From positions 5,626,406 to 5,690,405 of the forward strand of contig OY741283.1 in the NCBI GenBank assembly GCA_963514095.1: a stretch of 64,000 nt of DNA, given 5' to 3'. Of this stretch, positions 1 to 14,121 are shown in pieces. Position 1 is the stretch's first letter; the number at the start of each line of letters is the position of its first letter. A model generated the notes under the pieces. The model saw nothing but the letters and a program-made list of their open reading frames with translations, searched no databases and had not been told where the DNA came from. The stretch comes from Eutrigla gurnardus. Lineage: Eukaryota > Chordata > Actinopteri > Perciformes > Triglidae. The translations under genes and the position numbers were made by a program.

Positions 1-95
1 AAATATGACATAACAAGCAAATGTGACCATGAGCGTAGGCAAGGTGCCCCTTACCGAAGAAATCATCACGGACTGGAGGCAATAGAAGTGGGGAA

Positions 96-112
96 GGGGG
101 GGGGGGGGGGGG
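96..112. repeat. Poly-G run
   Basis: Seventeen G in a row downstream of the last mapk8ip3 exon visible here, presumably intronic. Confidence 0.9.
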
Positions 113-1335
113 AAGAGGAGATGCCGCAGATCAGAAAGGAAAAAAGAGAAGGACAGGAATGGAAGAGAGAAGATGCTGATAAGCATTTATTGAGTTGGAC
201 TTGAAGAAGAGCAGCAGGGCTAAAGAACACGAACGCTGCTATCGGGCCCTCACATGGAAAACAGGACAATAACTCTGTGACCCAACGGATGAGTCCATCA
301 AACAACAGATTTCATTTTAAAGTCCCAGTGAAACAGAATCTTTCAGAGCTTAATGTGTCTGCGATACATGCCAAGCTCCTTCTGAACCAATGGGATAAAC
401 TGGAATTCATTAAAGATTAAAATAATTTCACTGTGACTTTAAAGGGTCAGAAAACCTCAGTTTTACTGCATATTGGGTTTCTACAATATCTATAAGTAAA
501 ACTACTACTGTGTATACACTTGTTAATATCTACACTTTGATGTGGAGCTTGGAAAGTAGAGAGGTGTCGACAAAGTTAAGGAAAAATATACCAACCGATG
601 CATGTTCAGATACACACCTGAGAACTCGCCTATGGGTGTCACCAGCAGAAGCACATAAAAAAAGGGGGGAAAAAAAGAAACGGGTGAGAAGTTATCAGAT
701 GGACAAGAAGCTCCTCCTGTTCCTTTTCTGCTGCACAAAAATACAACAAAACAACCCCCGAAATTAAGAGAAAACTAAATCCACCAGAAGCGTATTGGAA
801 CCTGACCAACACCCACGATAAATAATAAGCAAAAACATGAAGGGCAATGAAATCTGAGATGTATAATACAACTTTTAGAAGTAGGATCTGTTGAAACGTG
901 CAGCCTTTGAAATTGGCAGGTAAAAGAAATATAAAAAATAAAACTGCATGGGCCGCTGGGGTTGGGGGGGTGCAGCCAGAGAGGGACTGTGTGGTTTTTC
1001 AGGATGTGACGCAGGGATGAGCTGCTGCTACGGTGCCATGCATGGTAAATACAAGCCAGCGGCACATTCACACAGCGTCACACGGAGCTCCTGCAGTCAC
1101 ACAAAGCCTGAGCGGATGCCGTCTCATGTGACACTTTGATGCCCCCGCTAAAATCACACATTGGCACGTTAATGCTTCACTTTCACCAGTTCAAGGTGAA
1201 CAACGATGTGAAAGTGAGACACTCGCCACTGACCAAACGAGGAGGATTTCACTAAGTTGCAGCTGCTGAGCTTTAACACAAGTATTGCAATGCATCAACA
1301 TGACTGCAGCGAATGTTATGGAAGTCTTTTCATAC

Positions 1336-4300
1336 CTAGCAGCTCGGCGCCTGCATCTACATCTCCGATGATGTCCGACTTGGCGTCTTTGATCTCGTGG
1401 TACAGAGAGTCGGTGTTGATGCCGAAGGCCTCGTTCACTATGCCCTGAGAGGGGCTGAAACACACATCACATGTCATTGGGCAGCAGCAGGGAAACAACA
1501 GACTCTTACCTGGTTCATTTTCATACAGGAAAAGTCACCAAAACCATAAATATATGACAAATCTGCACCACAAAAAAACCTCCAGCCTAACTTAAACAAA
1601 GAAAAAACAGCCGACCTGATCATCACTATGTTGAATTATAAAAAGAGCCTCTGTGTATTTGCACCTGTTTCCTCCTCCGTACACACGGGGGTCCACACAC
1701 ATGTCCAGCTCAGGGGTGGAATCAATGATCTCCTGAAACTCGGACCACTCATCGCTGCTTCCCATACCTGGGAGGAAATAAAACACAGCAGAGCTGAAAC
1801 ATTAGAGGACTGTTAACATTTCAATGACATGTTTCCACAGCAGGACACATTTGGTGACACCCACTCACCGATGCTGACGTTCCTGGTCTCCTGGGAAACC
1901 TGCACCTCCATGTTCCGGCTGAGCCGCTTGGCACCTTTCCTGCGGTTTCCAGCCCGCATCGCATCGAACTCGGCTTGCGGGAGGAAGCCCTCGTTGATGG
2001 GGGTCACGGTGGCGGAGGGGACGGAGGAGGTGGGTGTGTTGGACTTGCTCCCTGTGCTGCTGGGTGTGGCCGCCACCGAGTCGGACTCCGATCCGTCCTC
2101 CTTGGTGGTTTTGAGCCGGTGACGTGGGAGCAGGAGACAAACAGCATTACATGAGCGTTACATGGTGAGGGCGGAGCCAGGCACATACGTTTTACCTGTC
2201 TCACCTGTACAATCAATATATTTCTAAAGGACTGGTGACTGGTACTTCACTGCTGGCAAAATCTTGCCAGATATAGTCAATGATGACTTTCTTGTGAGCA
2301 TGTTTTATGTTATTATATTTATTTATTTTTTGGCTATTTTGGAAAGTTTTTATTATGGATTCCCCATTTTAACTTGTTATTTTATGATATTCTGGGAAAC
2401 TTGGTGTGATGTCAAAAATGTTTTTGATGCACGAAGCCATGAATACAAATTATTTATGTTACAAATCTTGCTAGATTGCAAGTGATAGTGCATAAAATTG
2501 GGTGGGGCAAGCAGGACGGGCAGCAGTAACAGCAGCGCCCCCTTCCACTCCCCAGGCTGCGCTCGTGGTCATGGAGGAAGACAAGGCCGCTGTCTGTCCC
2601 ACCTGATAGGCAGAGCAGAAGGTAGACTGGCCGAGCTCGCTGACCTGCCAGATGTCTTTCCCGGGCATCATCCTAGCCCCCCCGAGACCCCCACGTACCA
2701 TGCCCTCGCCGCTCGGGTACAGACTCAATGAAGGCGGGCGCTCCGCTTTGCTGCTGGCACAGGAGACACAGAAGGGGAGAGGAGACGGATTATTATTCAT
2801 TCATTATTTATTATTTACTTCTCTAGGTCTGGAGCCCAGCCTAACCAATCTCATCTCACAGAGTGTGAGAGTGTGAGTAAGTGTCTGTTTTTGGACACAC
2901 ACGAAGAAATCCGCATAGAAACAGCAAATGCCTGCAATCAAACACTCATATCCAAAATGAATAATGTGGAAATAGAGGAAGATAAGGGACGAGATTTTAG
3001 GGGAAAGGCAAAATGGCTGATTTAAAAGCCCTACAACGAGAAGCAACAAAGGTTTCTGAGGGCATGCATCCAGTCCAGCAGGCCAAACACATTTTATCCA
3101 AGAGCTTTCTTGATTTACTGAGGATGCAGGTCCAAGTCATTCAAACATACAGAGCCACCGATAAAGACGACTTAAGGTAGTTTGTAGAAAACTCAACACA
3201 GATAAGACATCTAAAGGTATTCATAGAAATGAACCACAGGAATTCCTTTTAATGGCTGATTACTAGAATATTCGCGCAAATTGCTAATATTTGTGTCATG
3301 TTAAGTGCAAAAAATAGCAAAAATTATACTGCAGAAAATACGACATCAATGTATATCCATGTAATTGTTTCTTCTTTGCGTATCACTATTGTTCCACTTT
3401 TGTAACAGAGACAAATAAGACAAGCAGAGCAGGCAGACGGACACATGAATGACTCATGAGGAAGAAAGAGCGGTTGCATTGCTTCACATGACCTCTGACC
3501 CATTCCTCATTTCATTAATTGTTATTAGAATGCAACATTATTGATACATTCCCGGTAATAAATTGACGCAAGCATCAATAACAAGGTATTGAGGCACAGC
3601 AAAAAAAAAAAGGGATGGGCATCAGCAAAAGTTAAGTCAGATTTTCAGTCAAAAGCAGGCCAGTTTGGAAGGCGGAGCTGAGGGAGGGTGTGAGGGCAGC
3701 TGTGGGACCACGATGGATTTACCTTTTCCTCCATGTGTGGCGTTGACTGTGCAAACAGCAGCAACAGAGAGCAAGCCAGCAAGACAGACAGACAGACAGA
3801 CAGTGATTAGAGAGAGACAGGAGACAGGAACATGCCATGACACATGAAACTACACAAACACACACACACACACACACACTTTCACATTTAAGTTTTAAAG
3901 TATTTTTATACTATTTGAAGAGTGTTCTTCTCTTAAAACCGCTCCAGATAATCAGCAGTCTGTAATGCTTCAAGTCTCATCAGGGTTTTTAATGCAACCA
4001 AAAGAAATCTCAACAGTAACATCATGAGCAATTACTGTTACTACTATCCGTGCTGTTTTTAACAGTCGGTGGAGATTTGCAGGATTAGGATGCCTGAGAC
4101 AGTCGAGCTGAATAGATATTAAGATGCTGTGTGAATAGTGATAATTATAATAATAATAATTGATCTGCTGTTCAGCTCCAGAAGCTGCACCAGATGTCCC
4201 ACTCCACGCCTTGCTTCGTGCTTAATAACCACTCAAGACTCATGGAAGCCGGAAAATAAACGTTCCTTTTTTTCCCCCTAATTATTTCCCACGAAGCAGC

Positions 4301-7300
4301 CGATCATCACGACAAACGGATGCCAGCATCGACAACAATGAGCGTGTTGAAAACATGAACAGCCTAATACATTCAGGACGAAAACATCGGCAACAAGACG
4401 AACGGTGAAAGTTACGCTTCACGTCCACATGAAGACGTACACGACCAGGCTTCACACACACCGACACACGTTAAAACAACTCACGTTCGTCCACAGCCGG
4501 GGGCTTCTGATTGGCTGTTGCTTCCCGCCTGCTGCATTTTGGACCGCTCTATGTGTTCGACGTACGTCTGGATCATCTGTGACGCACAACAAGAAAAATA
4601 AAAAGATGAGATGAGGAATTCTGGCGATATAACGACGGAAATGTAAGAGATTATGGTCGAAATGAAAGGAGGGAAGTTGTCGGGCTGAATGACTGCTGTT
4701 ACCTCAGTGTGGCGCTGATGAAGAGCGTTGTACTCTTTCTTCATGTCCGATTCTCGCTCTTCCAACCGGGTGACTGGAGACAGAATAGTTTAAGAGCACA
4801 GAAACAGCAGCAGGGACTCTCATTGTTGGAGCAAAGACACAACTCAACAAAAATTATGTTCCATTACCAAGATATTTAGATTAATCTGACAGGAACACAT
4901 CAAGAAAGAGAATGTTACAGGTAGATTACAAAGAAAACAAAACTAAACAGCCAATCAAATATGTATTCATAAATGAACCAAAGCATTTATCTAAAAATAC
5001 CACGTCCCCTAACATATTCCATCTTCCCATGTTAGCCTTTTCTTTTATTTGTGTATCTGAATATAAAAACAGCTTGCCGAGCTTTTAACTGACATTCATC
5101 AAATAACCTCTAAGAGCTGAATCAATGTCCAAGTAATGGAAGCAGCGTTTTAGTAGACCGTTATGTCACGACCGGATCTCAAGTCCAACGTGTTCCCGCT
5201 GGTCTAAAATAGTTTTGGATGGGTGCTGTTTGTTGATTTCTCCCGGTGTTGTGTGTTGACTGTGGCGGTGCTGATTTCAGCTCAGCCCGGGACATTCAGG
5301 AGCAACATATACAGTGTTTTTGTGGGAACATAGTTGGTAAAACTCACTCTGGTCAGAATAGTTCTTTGTCTTGAGCTCCTGCTGTTTCCCCTGGAGCTCC
5401 AGAAAGTCCACCTGCACCTGCAGGTCCTTCTTCTCCGCTTCCAACGCATCCTCAAATTCAATGAATTTCTGATGGAAGACGCGTGAACAACATTAGACAC
5501 TATACACTCACAAACTGCACTGAAAGTGTCAAGTTATATAACATTGTAGTTAGTATACATTGATTGGATATGTGCAGTAATATAGAGGAAAACACATGAT
5601 ATGCTTGTGGTTAATACCCTTTCAAAACAACCCAGTGATTCAGTCGGCCCTCCATGAGTCAGAGACTAAGTGTGAATGAGTGTTTGAAAGGTTGAGTCCA
5701 TCGATATGAAATACCTCCGTGGATCCGACAGCATTCACATAAAACAGAGCCGTCTACTTCCTTTTTCACATCGCCTGTTTGTTTGTTGTCGTTTTACATA
5801 AAGCTGGTCACAATGACGCTTTTTCAGTGCTGCAAGTTCACAAAGTCCTAATACTGTAATCCTCTGACTGCAGGGAGACTATGGAACCGGGAATAGGCAG
5901 CAGATATTCACCAGTTTTACCTTCAGTTTGATACAATCGCTGATATTTATATCCCTACGCGTTTGTCACATGCAGAGTGGATTTTAACAGGAACACGAAA
6001 CAAACTCATTTAACAAGTTTCTTTAGCAAATCAATTTAATGAGATAAAAAGGTGGCTACCAAGCTGAATAATGAGGTGTCATGTTTTAATTGGGAAACGT
6101 TTTGATATCATAATTGAAAACCAAGTTAATAAGTGAAAATCTGACTACACACAATCTTATTTTCCATCTCTCATACAATTTAATACTGATATCTGAGGAC
6201 CAGCATGGTGTTCTGGTATTAAAAATGTAGTGCTTCTCTAAATAAACAAAATAATATAAAAGCAGGGTTCGTTTTGCTCATATTGGTGTCTTTTTAAAAT
6301 GACAAATGTAATGGCTTCATTGAAATGGCCTCAAACTAATGACTATTATGCTGTAAACTTAAATCCACGTTGCTATTAAAACTCAGCATCATGGAGGTGC
6401 AGTTTGCGTTGAAACACAGGCCTGCATTCTCACAATGACATGTGATCTATGCAAACAATATTTACACGGGTAGAATAACACAGTGCATGTATTTATGGGC
6501 CGGCATAATGTGTCCAGTATGAATAACTCATTAGGAGCGCTGTGACGAAGGACTGACGCTAATGTGCTTCCCTGACAAACCGGAGCGAAGCGCGTTTGAC
6601 TGCAACGTGGTCACGCTCCCAACGATTTACCCTGACAAACAGCAGGTGTCCGTTCAATTTGAATTATCATCACATTTTGAAGAAAGGTCACATGATAAGG
6701 GAGTGGTTTTAGATTAATCTATGGATTTGTGACCATTTCTGCAGACAAAGAAGCCGGTTGTACTGTGTGGCCTGAAGCTACGTCACACAGAATCTGTGTA
6801 CATCTGACTTAAGCAGATCACAACCAGAGAGAAGGTGATAAGAGCATGGATGATCAATCTTTTCCTGTCATCACACCTCGAGGAGTGTTAGTGGTACGAA
6901 GAGACGCATCAAGACAGAAAACTGCAACAAAAGGCGTCAATGTATGAAACTGGCTTTAGCAACATCTTGGTGAAGGCTACCCGACAGGGAGCTGCGGCTT
7001 TGTTTACCATCAGCCTGACAACCTTGTAATCTGAGATGCTTTTTGCTCGTTGGTGTCTTGTGAGAGGGCGTGTTATTGTTTTCCTCAGGCTCTGAGATTC
7101 ACCGGGCCTTTTCTTTGTATTATTATTTTTTTTGCTGATGTCCAATCTGGCCTCAGCGCTTCCTCGCCCATACTACAGCTTTCTAAACCCCCTCGTCTAT
7201 TTCTCTCTCGGTGTTCTGTCTCTGCTCCTCGTAAGCACAAATCAGGTTACAGTGGCAGGCTCCCTCAGTGTGCTCTGTGTACTATTGATTTCCTATCATT

Positions 7301-9524
7301 CCCCACCCCTCGCCCATCCCCCATTACACCCCTCCAGTCAGACAACACTGTCTCTGTTTATTTGTCCCTTTCTAATTTGAGCTGAATATGTAAATTTACT
7401 TCTTTCATTGGCTGTAAAGATAACATTAGAGTCGCCAAAGGAAATAAAGAGGACTGTATTATATCAAAGTCTGAATTGCTTCTCATGAACATGAAATCAA
7501 TAAACATTATTGATCTAATTTATTTTGCAAGGTTGGTCAATATGATAAAAGGGGGAACATAACTCAGAGTTTTAAATCTGGGTTCTCTCTTCTGTGAGCC
7601 AAGAGAAGCAGGATCAGACAATTAAATGTGTTTCAGTTTTTAACTGGAATTAATTAAGTTGTTTGAAGTTTGCTTTTAAAGTATGTTTTACCGTTGACTT
7701 TCGGAGCTATTTAGCATGAAGAAAATCAGACCTTCCACCAGCTTCATCATCAATTTAACGTTCAGACACTTTTAGTTTTAGTTTCAGTTTCAATGTTAAG
7801 AAAGAAAAACCAAAAACATGTCTGGGCCTGTTGGCATCTGTCAATTAAAACAATGGTCTCAGCCGGCTCAGCTCCTACTGTTATCTGCACTACCTGATGA
7901 TTTTCAGGTGTTAATACTTACAAGGCAGCCACAGTTTTAGAATAAATAAAACAAGCATGTCCTCTCTCAATTCACAGCTAAAAGAAGAAAACAAGCTGGA
8001 TGACAGACACACGGTGGAAAGAGCAAAATGATGAAAGGGACTAAAAGTGGAGCTATAAGCTGATACTAGCATGGCCGCCAGTGATATACTGAGGATTAAA
8101 GTTGCTGTATGATGCCTGCTGGATCCCACGGCTGCTGTTACACTGGTCAGAAGAAAAAAAAACAACAACAGATTTTGCTGGAGGTGGAGCCTGGCCCGTA
8201 ATGTAATAGCTCCATATTGATGTCCACTTCTGTTGTGTGTGTCCCTGTTCTTGCCGGGTTTTCAAGTGTGAACGCCCACTGAGAGTTGCACACTTCACCT
8301 GTCAAAGCTGTGCTGACTGTCCCTTCATCACCATATATACTGTTTACATGCTATCATGTCCTTCATACTTCAACTGAGCTGTGCGGAGCTCAGCTTTAGT
8401 GCAACAAGAGCACTAAAATTAAACTAATTTCTGTTATTTTTTGTAAAAACACACATTTGTATTGTACATTTTCATTGTTGTGCACTGATGGTTGAAGCAT
8501 GTTAGTAGTTCTAGTAATGATGGGTCTGTTAGTGGCAGAAGAAGGTCCTCGTAGTAGTTGTAGTAGTGACGAATAATGCTGTAATCCAAACATATAAAAG
8601 TGTTTAAGACAGTTACTATTATAAGTAGAATCATATACGTCTAACCTTGAAGTGCTGTTTACTTGCATGGACTTGTATACGTTAGAAAATATACTGTATA
8701 TGTGTGTCAGCTGAAAACATGACTTCTTCTGCGATACGGTGACTTTTTATTGACCTCAGCATCTTGGCTTAACTGGTATGGTATCACTGCATTATCCCCG
8801 GAAAGCAGATTTAGATTAAAAATAAAATTATTTCCTCTTTGCAGGATTTTATCCCTTCACTTCAAGCCTATGGAGGCGAACACACGAAGATACCTGCTGA
8901 GTTATTAAATATTTTAAAGTAAATGTAAATTGTTGCTTGATTTAGTACATACTATGATTAGGTATTTAATGCATTACTTTATAGGTAGTTCTGCTATAAT
9001 AACTATCATAGTTTCTAGTTTTATATGAGATGTTATTGTACAGCTCGATAGAAGATGGTGTTTAAATTGTATCAGTGCATTGGGACTAAAAATAACCACA
9101 TGGCCTTAACGTGGGTCACGTGGGGTGGAACCCATCGGTTCAGACACCGTGACCGAGGCAGCGTGAAGCTGGACGTGGTGATGCCGGCGGAGGCCCGTCA
9201 GAGCCGGGTGTGACTCACCTCCTCCGCCTGCTTGCGGAGGGCCTTCTCCCGCTCGTACTGGGTGATGAGCTGCTCGTTGTCCTCCTTCAGCAGCTCCAGC
9301 TCCACTTCGTGCTCCTGGTTCTCCGTCAGCACGCCGTCCAGGTTCTCCAGCACGTTCACCACCAGCGGCATCAGCTCCTTCACCACCTCCTCGTCGTAGC
9401 TGCGGATCAGCCGCTCGAACTCCCGGTAGATGCTGTTGGCCAGGCCCGACACCCGCTCCGACATGACGGAGCCGGAGCCGTAGTCGTCCTGGTACACCAC
9501 CTCGTCTATCTGCAGCTCCATCAT
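1336..9524 (-). CDS. mapk8ip3: JIP3, C-Jun-amino-terminal kinase-interacting protein 3 (5' part, exons 1-8)
   Basis: JIP3 is a cytoplasmic scaffold that links kinesin-1/dynein cargo transport to the JNK cascade in neurons. Coding exons read on the minus strand: 9219-9524, 5348-5468, 4703-4773, 4485-4576, 2603-2750, 1869-2100, 1665-1767 and 1336-1454. All have GT-AG borders and the phases join without a break, giving 397 residues of a roughly 1300-residue family protein; the C-terminal half, including the WD40-like part, lies outside the window. The start is the first of two adjacent ATGs in a good context (GCCAAGATGATGG). Visible parts: the RH1 domain at about residues 15-90 (VMSERVSGLA, YDEEVVKELMPLVVNVLENL), then a coiled coil through exons 2-4 (KFIEFEDALEAEKKDLQ, YNALHQRHTE). 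Exon 5 has a KAERPPSLSLYP stretch at the place of the JNK-docking segment (ERPTSLNVFP in mammals). Exon 6 is proline-directed S/T-rich. SSDEWSEFQEIIDSTPELDM and GIVNEAFGINTDSLYHE fit JIP3 rather than JIP4/SPAG9. Intron 1 is 3.75 kb. Confidence 0.95.
3857..3879. repeat. (CA)n microsatellite
   Basis: About 11 CA units in a mapk8ip3 intron; a (GACA)n run of about five units lies just upstream at 3783-3803. Confidence 0.95.
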
Positions 9525-10400
9525 CTTGGCAGCTTCTGTTTTCCAGATGAGGAGGCTGCGCTCAACAGTTTTTTTTTTTTTTTTTTTTTACAGGCCTGTA
9601 AGGCGAGACTGTCACAAGGTCTGGATCCGTTCAGCCCAGTAAATCGGGGGTCATTCAATCACAGTATTTCCTGAAATAAAGCGTCCAGCCTATGTCATGC
9701 TGCAGCCGCACACATTCACTGCGCGAGGACCGGCTGTTGCTGTGTGTAACGGCGCATAACCTTGAAATTACGGGCTCTAGTATTTTCATGTAAAGAGGCC
9801 GCCTCCTCCTCCATCAGCAGCCCGTGGTATCGCCTCCAGACGCGGCCCAGCTATTGCTCTCCCCCCGCAGAGAGCATCCGATCCGCGGTGTAGTGGATGT
9901 GGAGCGGGCCAGCCTGTGGTTCGGCCCTCGTTGAGCCCATGCCGAGGAACGAAATGCCTTCGTCGATGATATTGCACCTGCCTCTCAGCAGCCGCAGCCA
10001 TGGACCCCGGCCATTGCTGGCTGGGGACATAAATACAATAAATAAATAGGTAAATAAATAATCTAGCGCCGCCGATCCGCCACTATGTCGCTTCCTCCAT
10101 GTTTTGTTCCCCCTTCCAGCGGGAGGCCGACGCTCGGGCGTTGATGGTGATGTCGCCCTATGGGAGAGGCTCTCTCCCTTGCTGCTCAGATGGAGGAGCC
10201 AGCTGACCGACTCTGGATGACGTCACGCCGTCTGCATTGAACGAGCGGACTCACTGCGTCAAGTCAGGCGGGCTACACCGGGAGTCAACTTCCCCGATTT
10301 CAGAGTAAAGCTACGACATCTGGCGACTTTAATTATCACCGTGTTCGGGATAATTTGTTCTGATTTTGAATGACGTCAAAACGAGTTTTTTCCATGGCAG
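9525..10400 (-). promoter_or_regulatory. mapk8ip3 5' UTR and promoter with two perfect CRE palindromes
   Basis: This GC-rich interval upstream of the JIP3 start holds TGACGTCA at 10218-10225 and again at 10371-10378, 153 bases apart. These are full cAMP-response-element palindromes, bound by CREB/ATF factors. A 21-base T run (9569-9589; A run on the sense strand) lies about 45 bases upstream of the start codon, and an (AAAT)n stretch lies at 10030-10062. A CCCCAG acceptor-like site near 10018 could open the 5' UTR exon, so the true transcription start is not fixed. Confidence 0.5.
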
Positions 10401-10577
10401 ATTAAAGGGACATTCCATCTTACATATTAAAAGTTTACTCGGGCTACACATCTGTGTTAAAGGTTGTGTAATGTCTCCTGTCATTTTCTGTAACTGTTGT
10501 CTCATTAAAAGGTGATCTAAACACAAAATTCTCATTAAAAAAAATACTTAGGGCCTGACCTGCATGCTTGTCGATCA

Positions 10578-13500
10578 TTTTATTTTGGAGGTTGAAACCG
10601 GAAGGTGTAACTATCTTTGTAACCCACTTGACCCAAGTCCGCAGCAGTACAGTACTACATGGTGCTAGAATTTATAAATAATGACAATGCACTCTCAACA
10701 ATGAAATAAAAGGCTTCACAGTCCTGACAAACAACAGCTTATACACGAGGAAGCTTTATAAAACAGTGTTGATACATTTAAAAATGGAGGCAGAATATAT
10801 CACCATAATTCAAGATGCTGCAAAAGGTGTCAATGCCTTAACATAATTATTTAACCTACTGAAATTATCTTTTACTAACAACATTTACATGTTCGTGAAT
10901 ATTAAAAGAGCCGATCAAGAAGAGCATAAACAAAAAGATGTTTACATTTCCAAATTGCCATTGGGTTTGGCATAATAAATCCTTTTAAAAATGATGCTGA
11001 AGTGAGTGCTGCTCAATAGCATCTTAAGGCAGCCGTTTCATATGAAAGTTTGTGCATGAAGAGATATCGTTATAGTAATAGCAATTTGTGCCACCTGATG
11101 CATTTTTAAAAAATGGTCAGAAGAGACTTACGTGGAGGGATTCAGTCTTCTCCAGTCACACTTCTATCAGGTATTTGCTGCTAATGCACTTGACTCTGCA
11201 AAGTAGATCAACTCCAGATTAGCATAAAGAGGAAGGAATTCCTCCAGTTGGATTAAATAATGTTGCATTCACATTAAAACAAACTATGTTTACATTTGTC
11301 CTTCACTTTGACTTTCTTTCGTCAGACAAGTGCAGCCTGGGCTATTGTTTTCTGTGGGGAGGATTAACAATGGACAAAAACTGCTCAATAAAGCATAAAC
11401 AATGTATAGAAAGGGCTCACAGCTCCAAAAGCAAATTAACTTAACTACCTCCATATTTAACATTTTCCAACAGTACATAAAAATGTACAAATAGTAAACA
11501 CTTGAAAAACTGACACTCTGAAAATGGAGACACAGTATGAATGTACAAGATGCAAGAGTCAGAGAAACAGAAGATTTAATTGTTCTTATTCCATTCAGCA
11601 GATGGCAGTAAAATACTGACAGGATTTACATTTCACACCACTCTGACAGAAGAAGGTGGGTGGTCCTCAGGCCTACTGCTGCTGGGTGTTATACCAACAG
11701 TGGGCAAACCAAATGTGAACTTACATGAACAATTTCAAACAACTGATATGGTATGGAGAAGATCGTTGTAAGCACAAGTGGCTTCGTACTGAACTCGTCA
11801 GAGAATCTGGACAACCCGTTGAAGTGACTGGATTTCTCCTGTAGTTTTCCTCCTGCCATGAGTCACATGATGTTAGACATAAGGCGTTGCAAGAGTATAA
11901 TTATTCAGATAAACTCACAGCGGCTCCACCTTGCCTTCGACCGGACAAGAAGCCTGCTGAAACAGCTATAACTGACACGGTTATAGGGATCACTTGTCTA
12001 ATGTTATTGCCTCAATTGCACCACATGACATTCAATTCCATCATTCAGTCATCCGAGAGATGGGTTGTTCATCCGTCTTGCTCTCAAATCTCACACACAA
12101 ATGCACCGTTATCATGGCTGAAGTGGTTAAACAACTGCCTGTTTTGCTCATACCTTATTCATTGTTGACCAAAAAAAACCTTTTACACAGAATATGCATG
12201 TGAAAGAGACTTTAGTTTCTCACAATTGTGGTCATAATCGTTCCAGTAATCAGGCAGAGCTCATTCTTTAACAATCCAAGTCATTCTTTTCCACAACAGG
12301 ATGCGGTGCATGAAATTTTAATGTCACGGCTGACGTCACATACAAGTAGTAATCCTTTTTTGGACTGGTTGTGTCTTGTATAATGCTTTTCTTTTAAGCT
12401 ATACAATGTTTATCCATACTTAAGTGTAGAATATAAGCAGAACTTGTTTTGTGGGCTGCTGGTTATCATACAAACAGATCCCAGTATCAGCATATACTCA
12501 CATGTATTTTCATTTATGACCTTTTTAGACTGTAAATGGAAAAACAGTACTGCAGAATCCAACATGTAGTCGCAACGCTCAAACTTCCCGGGCATAAAGT
12601 GGCCATTTTGTCTCAGAACAAGAAGCTTGCATGGAGTGCTGCCAAAGGACAAATCTTGACAAAAGCATCAGTGTCACCGGTTCAAGAATTCACTACACGT
12701 GGAGCAGATTTAGTTAGCATGTTCCATTTACACTGCTCCAGGGAAAAACATTTAAGATATGCATGGTATTTCCATTTTAAAAAAGTAAAGTCAACCCAAA
12801 TGTTTCACCCCTTTAAGTTAGTTATTTAATCCAAATAGAGGAAAAGGATTTGCTTTCAAATAAGAGCAAATTATAACAAAAGTAAGCAAACTTTAAATGC
12901 AAAACAGTTTTATTGCAATACACAGGATTTTCTTCTTCTGCTGCTGCACAATGCCTGCCAGGCTCGTCAACACACGGGGGGCAGGCTGGCACCAGAAAAC
13001 CGTGAGTGTGTGTCATGAAGTGGGTGAAAAGGTGATTATCAATGAGCCCACCTGGTCTCAGGTAGGCCACACGCTAGTCCAGAGTTCACTTGTCTTCAGC
13101 CGTTTTAATTTAAAACATAAACAGAGGTTTACCCCAAGCAAAAAGGCCATGATCTCAGATAAAGCAAGCAATGAAGAGAAAGCAGAAAAAGTACCTGCAC
13201 AACACATCCGCATACAATCAAAATGGAATATTCTTTAAGGAAGCAGAGACATTGTGGAGTAAACGATTGGATTCATCTTGGTTTCAAAGTCAATTTTTGG
13301 CATCTTTCTTTGAACAGAGTTTGCAAATGAAGGATAACTAATAAGGCAAGAATGATACAAAAAAAATAATGCTGAGCTGATATAAGGCTTCGATGATAAT
13401 GATTAGTTGTAGTCTAACATGTAGTCTAACAAAAGTTTATGTAGTAGGATAATAAGGTTCCAACAACACATAAAAAGGTGGCACAAGTGAAACTCCCTGA

Positions 13501-14121
13501 AACATTTTGGTGATGTCACCAAAATCCACACCCTCCTGATTAAACGCCTACACATTATGTTGTAAAACACACCTTCAAATTTGAGCAAATGTCTGCCATA
13601 CATTTTTAAGCAGATATTTTCTATAACACCAAATAATTTGAATTTAGGACTTTTTAAAGCTGAACACTGTATATGCACTCCAATGTCAACCATTCTTCAG
13701 ATGCTAAAAGACGTTTCCAAAATGACAAACTGTGCCTTAAACCGAACTAAATTTACAAACACAGCAACAGCAAACAGAGTAACCACATTATTGATAGAGA
13801 TTGAAGTGTTAAAGTGACTAGGTAATAGCTAGCCTGTTGATTGATCGGTTGGTGATTGAATGATTGCAGGTTTCATTGAACAGGAACATGAAGAATTGGA
13901 CAAAGGGCTGGAAGCCAGAAATGGGGCTGAAAGTGCAAGACGTTGAGGACAAAAGATTTGAATAAGAATCTGGTGAGAAGAACAAGAATTCCTGCTTCGT
14001 GATTGGATGTACATTTGAAATAACCGTAGGTAGAGGGGTGTTGGAATGAGAGAAGATTAACAGGGAAGCAAACAGAAGGAGCGTATGGACACAAACAGGG
14101 AGGAGACGTGTGTTCAACTGA
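10578..14121 (-). other. jpt2 3' UTR and downstream spacer
   Basis: No coding sequence is supported between the jpt2 stop and the mapk8ip3 promoter. Minus-strand AATAAA signals lie at 12908-12913 and 10578-10583, and an ATTAAA near 13103. The 3' UTR is therefore probably 1.0-1.2 kb, with a longer form of up to 3.5 kb possible. A CRE-like TGACGTCA also occurs at 12331-12338. The rest is AT-rich and without recognisable genes. Confidence 0.4.

Noticed and set aside
7050..7385. Plus-strand frames of 82-111 codons in mapk8ip3 intron 1
   Set aside because: Pyrimidine-rich sequence with no family-like motifs and no splice or regulatory context.
9210..9674. Plus-strand open frame of 154 codons, Leu/Val/His-rich
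   Set aside because: It is the antisense of mapk8ip3 exon 1, whose coding frame is clearly homologous; the composition is a mirror of the coiled-coil codons.
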